A DNA stretch of 64,000 bases from DAOUKH01 sp965261455 (GCA_965261455.1 OZ253453.1:1922001-1986000); one strand, 5' to 3'; shown: positions 34,178-43,824, numbered from the stretch's first letter. Notes: generated by a model from the sequence alone, not told the origin. Made by a program: numbers and translations.

Positions 34178-35578
34178 CTAGGCCTCGACGGCGACGGCGT
34201 CGATCTCAAGTTTCAGCGGAGGGAAGGGGCCGATCTCGTCGGCGCCCATAACCGTAGTCGCGGGAAGGTTGCCGCCGAAGGCGGCGCGGGCGGCGCGGTA
34301 GACGCCTCCCCACTTCGACATATCCATCATGTAGCTGATCTGGTGGAGGACGTGGCCCATGCTTGAGCCGGTCTCCCGCAGCAGCTTCATGTAGACGCTG
34401 TAGATGTGCCACGCCTGGGCGGCGTAGACCTCCGTCATCTCGTCGTCGTGCTGGCCCATGGAGAGATGGCGGCCCTCGTCCTTGAGCAGGTCGAACGACG
34501 TGATGGGGAAGGCTGCGCGGTCGCGGCCCGACAGGCCGGTCAGCCAGATGTACGGGCCAATCTTGCGGACCATCGCCAGGTGGCCGCTGCCGATCTCGGG
34601 ATAAATGTGGCCTGAGTGCGACCACTCGCCGCCGGGCACGAAGCCCACGCCATCGAGGATGAGCCGCACGTCGGGGTCGCCGCTCTGCTGGGGCTGGCCG
34701 GTGGTGAAGCCCGTCACCGTCGGCGAGAGCTCCTGGTCGGGGTGGAAGTGCGGGTTGAAGCCGAAGCTGGCGCCGATCTCGGTCATGTTCGCGGTGGTGA
34801 ACATGGTGTAGCGGATGGCATGCTCCATGCCCCCGCCCTGGCTTTCCAGAATCGCCTTGATGTGCCCCAGAATCAGCGCGCGCTGCGACTTGTACTTCTC
34901 CTCCGCGCTGTCGGTCTGATATCGCCCCGTCTCGACGATCTTGCGCAGGGCGGGGTCGATTTCGGACAGGCGGGTGACGACGCGCCCGGTTTCGGGGCTA
35001 ATCCCGGCCAAGCCGGAGAAGAAGAGCATCTGGCCGAGGCGGGTGGCAGTAGGGTAGGGCGCGGTGACGGGTTCGAGGCCGGGAACGACCACGGGGCTCA
35101 GTTCGAGGCCGCCGGGCTCGGGGATGCGGGCGACGACCTCGACCTGAATGCGGTAGTCGGGGTGCGTTCCATGCGTGGCCGTGCGAGCGATCGTGGTGGC
35201 GGGTTTGTCGCCGGGGAAGAAGGCCAGCATCACCCGCTCCGCTATGCGGATGTCCTCGACGTCGCGCAGGAAGAGCCGCTGCCGGACGATGTTCTGGAGA
35301 GACGACCCCTGCGATTCGAGAATCTTGCTCAGGTTGTGGTAAATCAGCCATGTCTGCGCCGTGATGGGGCCCTCGCGGCCCGCGCCGTGCACACCCCACG
35401 ACTTGAATTCATCAGCCTGCTCCTCCGGCATGTCCTGGAGCCCGCGGATCAGCGCGCCCGTCTCCATGTCGCGGGGGAGCTGTCCGGAGAGGAAGGCGAG
35501 CTGCCCGGCGCGCGTGCCCGTCGGAGGCAGGCCGAGCGCTTCGAGCTGTGGGGGATACCAGAAGTCGGTGCGTTGCAT
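34178..35578 (-). CDS. Three-domain RidA/YjgF-family protein
   Basis: The 466-residue protein appears to be built from three RidA-like domains (about 15-155, 160-300, 310-460). Repeated domain features are LAFLSGQLPRD / MLFFSGLAGISPETG / IWLTGLSGRD, and helices such as TWLIYHNLSKILESQGSSLQNIVR, YKSQRALILGHIKAILESQG and AWHIYSVYMKLLRETGSSMG, given here in parts. RidA proteins are usually about 130 residues and trimeric, deaminating reactive enamines/imines; a tandem triple could be a covalent pseudo-trimer. It lies 18 nt downstream of an SDR gene on the same strand. The substrate is unknown. Confidence 0.8.
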   Translation of the reverse strand: MQRTDFWYPPQLEALGLPPTGTRAGQLAFLSGQLPRDMETGALIRGLQDMPEEQADEFKSWGVHGAGREGPITAQTWLIYHNLSKILESQGSSLQNIVRQRLFLRDVEDIRIAERVMLAFFPGDKPATTIARTATHGTHPDYRIQVEVVARIPEPGGLELSPVVVPGLEPVTAPYPTATRLGQMLFFSGLAGISPETGRVVTRLSEIDPALRKIVETGRYQTDSAEEKYKSQRALILGHIKAILESQGGGMEHAIRYTMFTTANMTEIGASFGFNPHFHPDQELSPTVTGFTTGQPQQSGDPDVRLILDGVGFVPGGEWSHSGHIYPEIGSGHLAMVRKIGPYIWLTGLSGRDRAAFPITSFDLLKDEGRHLSMGQHDDEMTEVYAAQAWHIYSVYMKLLRETGSSMGHVLHQISYMMDMSKWGGVYRAARAAFGGNLPATTVMGADEIGPFPPLKLEIDAVAVEA

Positions 35579-35596
35579 GGTTACGGGCGCTCCCGT

Positions 35597-36373
35597 CTAG
35601 AGCATGAACGAGCCGCCATCCACAAGGATGGTCTGGCCCGTGATGAAGTCGGAATCCTCGGAGGCGAGGAACACCGCGCTCCGCCCGATGTCCTTCTCGG
35701 GGTCGCCGAGCCGCCCGATCGGCAGGTTGGCGATGGCGCGGCGCACCACGTCGGCCTCCGGTTGGTCGAGGTTTGCCATCAGCGCCGGTGTGGCCGCGAT
35801 GGGGCAGAGGCAGTTGACGTTGATGCCGTGGGGGCCCCATTCCTTCGCGACGGTCATGTTGAACGCCCGGACGGCGGCCTTGTTTGCGTTGTAATCGAGG
35901 TGCAGCGGCGTGCCTCGGAACACGCCGGTGGTGGTGAAGTTGATGATCTTGCCGCCACGCCCCTTCATGTGAGGGAAGACGGCCTTGCAGAACCGCCACG
36001 TGGCCTTGACCCCGGTCTCGAAGGAGAGGTCCCACCACTCCGTGGGAATGTCTTCGACCGTGCCTCCCAGGTGCGTGACCGAGTAGCCGCTCCATGCCTG
36101 GGCGTTATTCACCAGAATGTCGATGCGCCCGAAGGCGGCGAGCGTCTCGTCCACGACCTTGATGATCTGCGCCTCGTCGCCAACGTCGCAGACGACGCTG
36201 ATCGCTTTCGCGCCGAGGCCGCGCAACTCCTCGGCAACGGCGGGGCCGGTGTCGGGCTTGATCTCGGCGACGACGATGGAGGCGCCCTCTTTGGCGAACG
36301 CCAAGGCGATGCCGCGGCCGTTACCTTGGCCCGCGCCGGTGATGATCGCGACTTTGTCTTGAAGCTTGCCCAT
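35597..36373 (-). CDS. Short-chain dehydrogenase/reductase (SDR)
   Basis: The 258-residue Rossmann protein has NAD(P) motif TGAGQGNGRGIA (about 13), NNAQAWSG (about 87), active-site YNANK (about 167), and C-terminal ITGQTILVDGGSFML. The catalytic Ser position, usually N-x-S-S, reads INFTTTGVF, so Thr occupies it. It is closely related in pattern to the SDR at 51781 (same YNANK, SPVES/GTVEDIP-EEWWD/TEWWD segment, DGG.-ML ending). First gene of a minus-strand set (SDR-RidA-amidohydrolase-LLM), divergent from the ABC importer. Confidence 0.9.
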   Translation of the reverse strand: MGKLQDKVAIITGAGQGNGRGIALAFAKEGASIVVAEIKPDTGPAVAEELRGLGAKAISVVCDVGDEAQIIKVVDETLAAFGRIDILVNNAQAWSGYSVTHLGGTVEDIPTEWWDLSFETGVKATWRFCKAVFPHMKGRGGKIINFTTTGVFRGTPLHLDYNANKAAVRAFNMTVAKEWGPHGINVNCLCPIAATPALMANLDQPEADVVRRAIANLPIGRLGDPEKDIGRSAVFLASEDSDFITGQTILVDGGSFML

Positions 36374-36504
36374 TGGACTAAGGTCGGAAGCACGCCCGAA
36401 GGAGTGCGGGACGACGAAGGGGGTGTCAGGGAATCTAGCAGCGCCCGCCCTCTTGTGTCAATGAACGCCTTCCGGCGGCGGCGGCCCCGCAGGCGTGTTT
36501 CGCC

Positions 36505-36533
36505 TTGACTAACAGAAGCGTTTCTGATAACGT
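36505..36533 (+). promoter_or_regulatory. Promoter of the peptide-type ABC importer
   Basis: -35 TTGACT (36505-36510), 17-bp spacer and -10 TAACGT (36528-36533). The expected start is about 34 nt before ATG 36574. It lies in the 200-bp gap between divergent genes. Confidence 0.5.
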
Positions 36534-36573
36534 CGCGCCGTTATCGCACCCTAGATTTCCTAAGGGGGAATCC

Positions 36574-38280
36574 ATGTTTCTGCATATAAGTAAGCGTTGG
36601 CTCTTGGTTGCCGCACTCACGGCGATCCTTACGTTGATCGTGGCCGCCTGTGGCGGCGGCGCCGACCCGACCGCGGCCCCGTCCGTGCCCCCGACTGTAG
36701 CGCCTGCGCCGGCGGCCACGGCTATGCCCGAGCCCACGGCCATGATGATGCCCAACGAGGAGCGGTACGGCGGCACGATTTCCTGGGCGTGGTGCTGCCC
36801 CAACCTGCCGAACCTCGACCCGCACTTCGGCAACCACATGACGGCGCAGTCGGTCAGCCCGGCCTACAACCACCTGACCAAGCTCGTGAGTGGCGACACG
36901 CCCAACGACGTGACCGTCGAGATGGACCTCGCCCAAGATCTCACCTTCTCGAGCGATGGCCTGAAGATGACCTTCACCCTGAATGAGGGCGTCAAGTTCC
37001 ATGACATCGACCCGGCCAACGGCCGCGTAATCACGGCGCAAGACGTGAAGTGGAACTTCGAGCGCCTCGCCGGCGAGGGCAGCGCATACAAGTCCACCTA
37101 CCGGAACGTCGACAGCTTCGAGGCGCCCAGCCCGACGACCTTCGTGATCAACATGAGCATCATCGACACCCTCATGCCGTTCGCGATGGCCGGCCGGGAG
37201 TCCTACCTCGCGGCGCCTGAGACGCAGGACCTCAACTTCCAGACCATCGGCACCGGGCCGTACATCCTGGACCGCTGGGAGAAGGACGTCGGCGTCTTCC
37301 TCGACCGTAACCCCGAGTACTTCAAGGTCGACGAGGCCGGCGCCGCGCTTCCCTACGCCGACGCCAGCGAGAGCCTCATCATCCCGGACCGCGCCGCTAG
37401 GACCGCCGCGCTCATCTCGGGCCAGCTGAGCTACATGGAGTACGTGTTCACCAACGAGGCCAAGCAGGTCAACGCCGCCGTGGCCGACATCCAACAGGAC
37501 ACGTACCGCTGGCAGAGCTCCTACGTCCTGTACTTCAACTTCAACGACCCGATGTTCCAAGACGTGCGCGTGCGCCGCGCCATCGCCTTGGGTATGAACA
37601 TCGACGACCACATCGCCGTTGCCTTCGACGGCGACGCGGTGTGGGCCGGCCCGATCTCGGGCCAGCACGGCTCGGCCTGGGCCTTCACGCCGGACGAGCT
37701 TGCACAGGACAAGTACTACTACCGCCACAACGTAGCCGAGGCGAAGGCCTTGCTCGCCGAGGCGGGCATACCCGAAGGCTTCGAGTTGCACGTGGACTCG
37801 GTGAGCTTCCAACGCGATTACTCCTCCCAAGCGGAACTCTTCGTGACGGAGATGGAGGCGCTCGGCTTCAAGGTCGTGCACAACGTCGAACCGGACTTCG
37901 GCTCCTTCATCGCGCATTCCAGGAGCGTCAGTTACAAGCACCTCGCCTGGGGCTTCGACGGACAGAATGCACCACTGGCCTGGCTGGTGAACAACTACCG
38001 CTCGGACGGCGCCAAGAATGCCTCCGGCCTGGTTGACCCCGCGATCGACGCGGCGATCGACAAAATCCTAACGACGGTCGACGTGGCGGAGCAGCAGCGC
38101 CTGGCCAAGGAATTGCAGGACCACATCCTCCAGAACGTGCTCGTCGCCTCCCGCGTCGCGGACTCGAACACCCACGCATTCGCGCAGACGAACGTGCGGT
38201 CGGACGATCTCGGACGGTACCGCACGTCGCCCATCGAGACCTACGTGCGCGACCACGAGAACATCTGGTTCGAGAACTAA
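36574..38280 (+). CDS. ABC transporter substrate-binding lipoprotein (family 5, peptide/opine type), copy 1
   Basis: This 568-residue lipoprotein has signal LLVAALTAILTLIVAAC with lipobox VAAC, a short Pro/Thr/Ala/Met linker, then a DppA/OppA-like binding domain: YGGTISWAWCCPNLPNLDPH, FSSDGLKMTFTLNEGVKFHD, ITAQDVKWNFERL, TIGTGPYILDRWEKDVGVFL and VRVRRAIALGMNID. AAGGGGGAATCC precedes ATG 36574, which fits the signal peptide better than the earlier in-frame TTG at 36505. Two permease genes follow, then a near-duplicate of this gene. Ligand likely a peptide or other oligomer; not determinable. Confidence 0.92.
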   Translation: MFLHISKRWLLVAALTAILTLIVAACGGGADPTAAPSVPPTVAPAPAATAMPEPTAMMMPNEERYGGTISWAWCCPNLPNLDPHFGNHMTAQSVSPAYNHLTKLVSGDTPNDVTVEMDLAQDLTFSSDGLKMTFTLNEGVKFHDIDPANGRVITAQDVKWNFERLAGEGSAYKSTYRNVDSFEAPSPTTFVINMSIIDTLMPFAMAGRESYLAAPETQDLNFQTIGTGPYILDRWEKDVGVFLDRNPEYFKVDEAGAALPYADASESLIIPDRAARTAALISGQLSYMEYVFTNEAKQVNAAVADIQQDTYRWQSSYVLYFNFNDPMFQDVRVRRAIALGMNIDDHIAVAFDGDAVWAGPISGQHGSAWAFTPDELAQDKYYYRHNVAEAKALLAEAGIPEGFELHVDSVSFQRDYSSQAELFVTEMEALGFKVVHNVEPDFGSFIAHSRSVSYKHLAWGFDGQNAPLAWLVNNYRSDGAKNASGLVDPAIDAAIDKILTTVDVAEQQRLAKELQDHILQNVLVASRVADSNTHAFAQTNVRSDDLGRYRTSPIETYVRDHENIWFEN

Positions 38281-38339
38281 CCGTTCCGCCGGGCCGCATA
38301 AGCTAACCGGATAAAAAGGGAATATAGGGGAGGAGCCCC

Positions 38340-39290
38340 ATGGCGTACATCGTCAGACGGCTCCTCCTTTATATTCCCGTAGCTCTTCTCGTCTTCACTA
38401 TCGTCTTCTGGTTCATCCGGTTCGTTCCGGGCGACTTCGTCGACATTCTCCTCGAGAACGCCACGTCGGCAAGGGACGAGTCCGTGCAGGCGGCGATTCG
38501 CCAAGACCTGGGGCTCGACGTACCGCACGCCAAGCAGTACTTCATCACCCTTGGCAGCTATCTCAGGGGCGATCTGGGTAACTCGATATTGGACGGGTCG
38601 CCCATCCTCAATGAGGTGCTGCGGCGGGTCCCCATCACGCTCGAGGTCGCCGGACTGGCGATCATCTTCGCCCTCATCATCGCCATCCCCGCCGGCGTGA
38701 TTTCGGCGATTTGGCAGGACACGTTGATGGACTACGCCGCGAGGGTCTTCGCCATCGTGGCGCTCGCCGTGCCGAACTTCTGGCTGGCGACACTGCTCGT
38801 CGTCTATCCCGCGAACCTCTGGCAATACGCCGGACCGGTCGGCTACCCAGGCCTGTTCGACGACCCCTTAAGGAACTTGGAGAAGATTCTTCCCGCCGCC
38901 ATCGTCTCGGGCTCTATATCAGCGGGCATCCTGGCGCGCTTCATCCGCTCCTCGCTCTTGGAGGTGTTGCGGCAGGACTACATCCGCACGGCCCGGGCCA
39001 AGGGCCTCTCCGAGTGGTCGGTGATTTTCGTCCACGCCATGAAGAACGCGATGGGCTCGACGATTACCGTGGGCGGGCTCATCTTCGCCAACCTCATCAC
39101 GGCCGCCATCGTCATCGAGGGTATCTTCTCCATCCCCGGGCTCGGACTCCTGGTGATCAACTCCATCGAACTACGGGACTACACCACCCTCCAGGCCGTG
39201 GCGATCTTCTTCGCCTTCGCGGTCGTCCTGCTCAACCTGTTGATCGACATCGCCGTCGCGTGGCTTGACCCACGCGCCAGGACCATCTAG
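38340..39290 (+). CDS. ABC importer permease 1 (DppB/OppB family)
   Basis: The 316-residue inner-membrane permease has N-terminal MAYIVRRLLLYIPVALLVFT, the domain opener LGLDVPHAKQYF, six predicted helices and the cytoplasmic EAA loop RTARAKGLSEWSVIFVHAMK that docks the ATPase. GGGGAGGAG lies just before ATG 38340. It pairs with the next gene. No DppD/DppF-type ATPase is in the window, so an ATPase encoded elsewhere must serve it. Confidence 0.93.
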   Translation: MAYIVRRLLLYIPVALLVFTIVFWFIRFVPGDFVDILLENATSARDESVQAAIRQDLGLDVPHAKQYFITLGSYLRGDLGNSILDGSPILNEVLRRVPITLEVAGLAIIFALIIAIPAGVISAIWQDTLMDYAARVFAIVALAVPNFWLATLLVVYPANLWQYAGPVGYPGLFDDPLRNLEKILPAAIVSGSISAGILARFIRSSLLEVLRQDYIRTARAKGLSEWSVIFVHAMKNAMGSTITVGGLIFANLITAAIVIEGIFSIPGLGLLVINSIELRDYTTLQAVAIFFAFAVVLLNLLIDIAVAWLDPRARTI

Positions 39291-39301
39291 GCCGGCGGCC
39301 C

Positions 39302-40204
39302 ATGAGCACGGAGCACGCAATAGAGCAGCCTTTGACCCGTCCCGGGCCGCTTGACGGGGCTGCGCGTTTCGCCGCGGGGCTGTGGAGTTTTATGCGGCGG
39401 CACCCCCTCGGGGCCGCGGGCGCCTTCGTGATCCTCGCCGTCGCGTTCGTCGCGGCCGCGGCCGAGATCATCGCACCCTACGACTTCTCCCAGCCCGCGC
39501 CGTCTGACCGCCTGCAAGGGCCGAGTTCCGCCCATTTCTTTGGCACCGACGACCTCGGCCGGGATACCTTCAGCCGCGTTCTCTTCGGCGCGCGGCTGTC
39601 CCTGATGGTCGGCGTCGGCGCGGTTGGCGTGGGCATTCTCCACGGCGCGCTGTGGGGACTGGCGTCGGGCTACATCGGCGGCTGGTTCGACGCCATCGTG
39701 CAGCGGGTCATGGATGCGATCATGTCCGTGCCGATGCTGCTGATGGCCCTGGTCGTAGTGACGATCCTCGGATCGGGCATCCAGAACGTCATCCTGGCCC
39801 TCGGATTCGTGCTGACGCCCATCGCGGCGAGGGTGATGCGCTCCGAGGTGCTCTCGGCCAAGGAGAACATGTACATCGACGCCGCCCGTGCCATGGGGGC
39901 GAGCGGGCTGCGCATCGCCTTCCGGCACATCCTGCCCAACGTCAATGCGACGATCCTGGTGCTCATCACCATCAACCTGGGCCAGGCGATCATCGCCGAG
40001 GCCATGCTCTCGTTCCTGGGGCTCGGACCCAACGAGCCTTCCTGGGGTGAAATGCTCGCGGGAGAGGGCCGGCAGTACATGGTTCAGGCCCCGTGGATCG
40101 CGTTCTTCCCCGGCCTGGCGATCACCACAACCGTCCTCGCCTTCAACCTGCTCGGCGACTCCCTTCGCGACGAGTTCGACCCACGGCTCCGCGACGGGAG
40201 GTAG
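39302..40204 (+). CDS. ABC importer permease 2 (DppC/OppC family)
   Basis: The 300-residue permease has the OppC N-terminal region (FMRRHPLGAAGAFVILAVAF), HFFGTDDLGRDTFSRVLFGA (hallmark GTDxxGRD), the EAA loop DAARAMGASGLRIAFRHILP and C-terminal NLLGDSLRDEFDPRLRDGR. It starts 11 nt after dppB-like and ends 9 nt before the second binding protein, so all are one operon. Confidence 0.93.
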   Translation: MSTEHAIEQPLTRPGPLDGAARFAAGLWSFMRRHPLGAAGAFVILAVAFVAAAAEIIAPYDFSQPAPSDRLQGPSSAHFFGTDDLGRDTFSRVLFGARLSLMVGVGAVGVGILHGALWGLASGYIGGWFDAIVQRVMDAIMSVPMLLMALVVVTILGSGIQNVILALGFVLTPIAARVMRSEVLSAKENMYIDAARAMGASGLRIAFRHILPNVNATILVLITINLGQAIIAEAMLSFLGLGPNEPSWGEMLAGEGRQYMVQAPWIAFFPGLAITTTVLAFNLLGDSLRDEFDPRLRDGR

Positions 40205-40213
40205 CCGCCCGCC

Positions 40214-42151
40214 GTGCCCATCCACAGCTCGTCTTCTCCTAGGGCCCGCGTACCGGGCAGACAAGGAAGGAGTTACCGTATCCGGCAGGTCTTGTTTGTC
40301 ACCCTGGTGTCGATCCTTGCGCTGGTGGTCGCTGCCTGCGACGGCGGCGACCCGACCCCGGTCCCGACCCAGACCCCACGGGCGACCCTGCCGGCGGCGA
40401 CGCAACCCCCAACACCGACGCAACCTCCAACGCCGACTCAGCCCCCAACCCCAACGGAGCCTCCCCGAGCGACGGCAACTCCACTGGTCATAGTGGTGCA
40501 GATCGAACTGGTGACACCAGTCCCACCGACCGCGACGCCAACCACGATTCCACCGACGCCGGCGCCCACCGCCACACCGACACCCACCGCTACACCAGCG
40601 CCCACCGCCACACCAGCGCCCACGGGCGGGCGGTACGGCGGCACGATTTCCTGGGCGTGGTGCTGCCCAAACCTGCCGAACCTCGACCCGCACTTCGGCA
40701 ACCACATGACAGCCCAGTCGATCAGCCCGGCCTACAACCACCTGACCAAGCTCGTGAGCGGCGATACGCCCAACGACGTGACCATCGAGATGGACCTCGC
40801 CAAGGACCTCACCTTCTCCAGCGACGGCCTGAAGATGACCTTCACCCTGCATGAAGGCGTCAAGTTCCATAACGTCGACCCGGCCAACGGCCGCGTGATC
40901 ACCGCGCAAGACGTGAAGTGGAACCTCGATCGCCTCGCCTTCGAGGCAGGCAGCTCATACAAGTCCACATACCGGAACGTGGAGAGCTTCGAGGCGCCCA
41001 GCCCCACCACCTTCGTGATCAACATGAAGATCATCGACACCCTCATGCCGTTCGCGATGGCGGGCCGGGAGGCCTACATCGCGGCGCCTGAGACGCCCGC
41101 CCTCAACTTCCAGACCATCGGCACCGGGCCCTACATCCTGAACCGGTGGGAGAAGGACGTCGGCGTCTTCCTGGACCGCAACCCCGAGTATTTTAAAGTC
41201 GACAGGGGCGGCACCCAGCTTCCCTACGCTGACGCCACGGAGAGTCTCATCATCCCGGACCGCGCCCAGAGAACCGCGGCGCTCATCTCGGGCCAGTTGA
41301 GCTACCTGGAGTACGTGTTCACCAACGAGGCCGCGCAGGTCAACGCCGCCGTGGCCGACATCCAACAGGACACGTACCGCTGGCAGAGCTCCTACGTCCT
41401 CTACTACAACTTCAACGACCCGATGTTCCAGGATGTCCGCGTGCGCCGCGCCATCGCCCTGGGCATGAACATCGACGACCACATCGCCGTGGCCTTCGGC
41501 GGCGACGCGGTGTGGGCCGGCCCGATCTCGGGTCAGCACGGCTCGGCCTGGGCCTTCACCCCGGAGGAGCTCACACAGGACGAGTACTACTACCGGCACA
41601 ACGTAGCCGAGGCGAAGGCCCTGCTCGCCGAGGCGGGGATACCCGAAGGCTTTGAGCTGCACGTGGACTCGGTGAACTTCCAACGCGACTACTCCTCCCA
41701 GGCGGAACTCCTCGTGACGGAGATGGAGGCGCTTGGCTTCAAGGTCGTGCACAACGTGGAGCCGGACTTCGGCTCCTTCATCGCGCATTCAAGGAGCGTC
41801 AGCTACAAGCATCTCGCCTGGGGCTTCGACGGACAAAACGCGCCACTGGCCTGGCTGGTGAACAACTACCGCTCCGACGGCGCCAAGAACGCCTCCGGTC
41901 TGGTTGACCCCGAGCTCGACGCGGCGATCGACGACATCCTCACGACGCTCGACGTGGCGGAGCAGCAGCGCAAGGCCAAGGAGCTGCAAGACCACATCCT
42001 CCGGAACGTGCTCGTGAGTTCCCGCGTCGCGGACTCGAACACCCACGCATTCGCGCAGGCGAACGTGCGGTCGGACGATCTGGGACGGTACCGCACGCAG
42101 CCCATCGAGACCTACGTGCGCGACCACGAGGAAATCTGGTTCGAGCGTTAA
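40214..42151 (+). CDS. ABC transporter substrate-binding lipoprotein (family 5), copy 2 with long Thr/Pro linker
   Basis: The 645-residue protein starts at GTG 40214 (GGGAGGT about 10 nt upstream). A basic n-region and VLFVTLVSILALVVAAC lipoprotein signal precede a roughly 95-residue Pro/Thr/Ala linker (PPTPTQ repeats, TATPAPT repeats). From GGRYGGTISWAWCCPNLPNL to the end it is almost identical in protein to the copy at 36574, at DNA level too, but the linkers differ completely. This indicates duplication or gene conversion of the binding domain onto a different anchor. A TTG near 40291 is an alternative start. Confidence 0.9.
   Translation: MPIHSSSSPRARVPGRQGRSYRIRQVLFVTLVSILALVVAACDGGDPTPVPTQTPRATLPAATQPPTPTQPPTPTQPPTPTEPPRATATPLVIVVQIELVTPVPPTATPTTIPPTPAPTATPTPTATPAPTATPAPTGGRYGGTISWAWCCPNLPNLDPHFGNHMTAQSISPAYNHLTKLVSGDTPNDVTIEMDLAKDLTFSSDGLKMTFTLHEGVKFHNVDPANGRVITAQDVKWNLDRLAFEAGSSYKSTYRNVESFEAPSPTTFVINMKIIDTLMPFAMAGREAYIAAPETPALNFQTIGTGPYILNRWEKDVGVFLDRNPEYFKVDRGGTQLPYADATESLIIPDRAQRTAALISGQLSYLEYVFTNEAAQVNAAVADIQQDTYRWQSSYVLYYNFNDPMFQDVRVRRAIALGMNIDDHIAVAFGGDAVWAGPISGQHGSAWAFTPEELTQDEYYYRHNVAEAKALLAEAGIPEGFELHVDSVNFQRDYSSQAELLVTEMEALGFKVVHNVEPDFGSFIAHSRSVSYKHLAWGFDGQNAPLAWLVNNYRSDGAKNASGLVDPELDAAIDDILTTLDVAEQQRKAKELQDHILRNVLVSSRVADSNTHAFAQANVRSDDLGRYRTQPIETYVRDHEEIWFER
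40397..40622 (+). repeat. Low-complexity Pro/Thr codon repeats in the binding-protein linker
   Basis: Two blocks occur. Around 40400-40460, three imperfect 18-bp units encode PPTPTQ/E. Around 40555-40622, units encode TATPAP/TPTATP. The sequences evolve by slippage and act as a spacer between the lipid anchor and the binding domain. Confidence 0.8.
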
Positions 42152-42175
42152 CCTTATCCGCAGGGAGTCATCACT

Positions 42176-42988
42176 ATGTCCATCCTTGATACGTTCTCAC
42201 TTGACGGGCGCGTGGCTGTCGTCTCCGGGCCGGGACAGGGTATCGGCCGGGCTATCGCACTGGCGATGGCCGAGGCCGGGGCCGACGTCGTCCTCGCCGG
42301 GATCAACGTGGAAAACCCGTCGGCCAGCGAGGCCGAGCTCGCGGAGGCGGTGGCACAGATCGAGGCGCGGGGCCGGCGGGCGCTCCCCGTCACGGTGGAC
42401 ATGCGCGACGGGGAAGGTGTGCAAGGGCTCGTCGCCAAGGCCGTCGAGGCCTTCGGCAAGATCGACGTGATGGTGAACAACGTCGGCGGCACCGGGCTCG
42501 AACCCACGCTCGGGCTCAGCGAGGAAACGTGGAACCTCGGCATCGAGACGAACCTCACCACAACGTTCATGGGCTGCCGGTACGCCGGGGAGCACATGGC
42601 GGAGCGGGGGTCAGGCGCCATCGTCAACATTTCGTCGATGGACGGGCGGCGCCCCGCGCTGCATCGCGCCGCCTACGGCGCGGGCAAGGCGGGGGTGATC
42701 AGCCTCACCGAGACGGCGGCGGAGGAGCTCGGCCCCTACGGCATCAGGGTCAACGCCATCGCGCCGACTTGGGTGCTCACCGACCGCATGGCGCAGCGCT
42801 GGAAGGAGGACCCCAGCAAGGCGGAACTTGCCGTCCCCACGATCCCGTTGGGCCGCGGCGCCCGGCCCGACGAGGTCGCCGCGCTGGCCGTCTTTCTGGC
42901 CTCCGACGCCTCCTCCTACATCACGGGACATACCATCGGCATCACCGGCGGCGCATTGATCACCGGGACGCCGGAGATGATCGTTTAG
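42176..42988 (+). CDS. Short-chain dehydrogenase/reductase (SDR)
   Basis: The 270-residue SDR has cofactor motif SGPGQGIGRAIA (about 18), NNVGGTG (about 100), catalytic Ser in IVNISSMDG and YGAGK (about 166), and C-terminal ITGHTIGITGGALI. GGGAG lies about 9 nt before the ATG. It follows the ABC operon by 24 nt and precedes a paralogous SDR by 17 nt, so it probably starts a catabolic set (SDR-SDR-hydrolase-hydratase) co-transcribed with the importer. Confidence 0.9.
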   Translation: MSILDTFSLDGRVAVVSGPGQGIGRAIALAMAEAGADVVLAGINVENPSASEAELAEAVAQIEARGRRALPVTVDMRDGEGVQGLVAKAVEAFGKIDVMVNNVGGTGLEPTLGLSEETWNLGIETNLTTTFMGCRYAGEHMAERGSGAIVNISSMDGRRPALHRAAYGAGKAGVISLTETAAEELGPYGIRVNAIAPTWVLTDRMAQRWKEDPSKAELAVPTIPLGRGARPDEVAALAVFLASDASSYITGHTIGITGGALITGTPEMIV

Positions 42989-43005
42989 CGACGAGGGGGA
43001 AGACG

Positions 43006-43824
43006 ATGGGCGTCCTCGATCTGTTCAAACTCGAAGGCAAGACGGCGATCATCACCGGCGCGGGCCAAGGCATCGGACGCGGCATCGCGACCGGCTTCGC
43101 CGAGGCGGGGGCGAACGTCGTCCTCGCCGGCGTCAACGTCAAGACGCCGGAACGGAGCGAAGCCGAGCTGCGCGAGCTCGCCGACGAGCTATCGGCGCTC
43201 GGCGGGCGGGCGCTGCCCGTGGTGACCGAGATGCGCAACGAGGCCGACGTGGCCGCGCTTGTCGAGCGCGCCGCCGGCGAGTTCGGCGGCGTCGACGTGA
43301 TGGTCAACAACGTGGGCGGGGGCACCATTCCCACGCCGCTCTTGAAGCTATCGCCGGAGCACTGGCGGGAGAACGTTCGAGAGAATGTGAACACCACGTT
43401 CCTGGGATGCCGCATCGCCGGAGCGCACATGGCAGAGCGGGGGTCGGGAACCATTGTCAACCTGGCCGCAATCGCGGGGATCGGCCCCTCCCCCTACTAC
43501 GCCCACTACGCCGCGGCCAAGGCCGGCGTGATCAGCATCACGAGGACCTTCGCGTCGGAGCTCGCCCCCGCGGTGCGCGTCAACGCCATCATCCCCTATC
43601 TCATTCGCACCCCGACCGTCAACGCGGCGATGCAGGCGAACCCCACGCTGGAAGCCGAGGCCCTGAGCATGACACCGTTGGGGCGTCTGGGGACGCCGCG
43701 GGAGGTGGCATCGCTGGCGCTCTTCCTCGCCAGCGACGGCGCGTCGTATATCACCGGTCAGGCGGTGCGGCTCACCGGCGGCGCGCAGCCGGGCAGTAAC
43801 CTGACGGTGACCGATCCGAAGTAA
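43006..43824 (+). CDS. SDR-family protein lacking the usual catalytic Ser
   Basis: The 272-residue paralogue of the preceding SDR has TGAGQGIGRGIATGFAEAG, NNVGGGTIPTPLL, YAAAK (about 168) and ITGQAVRLTGGAQPG. Where its neighbour has NISSMDG this one reads NLAAIAG, so the active-site Ser is Ala. The Tyr and Lys are kept; activity could be reduced or rely on another residue. ATG 43006 has GAGGGGGAAG just upstream. Confidence 0.88.
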   Translation: MGVLDLFKLEGKTAIITGAGQGIGRGIATGFAEAGANVVLAGVNVKTPERSEAELRELADELSALGGRALPVVTEMRNEADVAALVERAAGEFGGVDVMVNNVGGGTIPTPLLKLSPEHWRENVRENVNTTFLGCRIAGAHMAERGSGTIVNLAAIAGIGPSPYYAHYAAAKAGVISITRTFASELAPAVRVNAIIPYLIRTPTVNAAMQANPTLEAEALSMTPLGRLGTPREVASLALFLASDGASYITGQAVRLTGGAQPGSNLTVTDPK

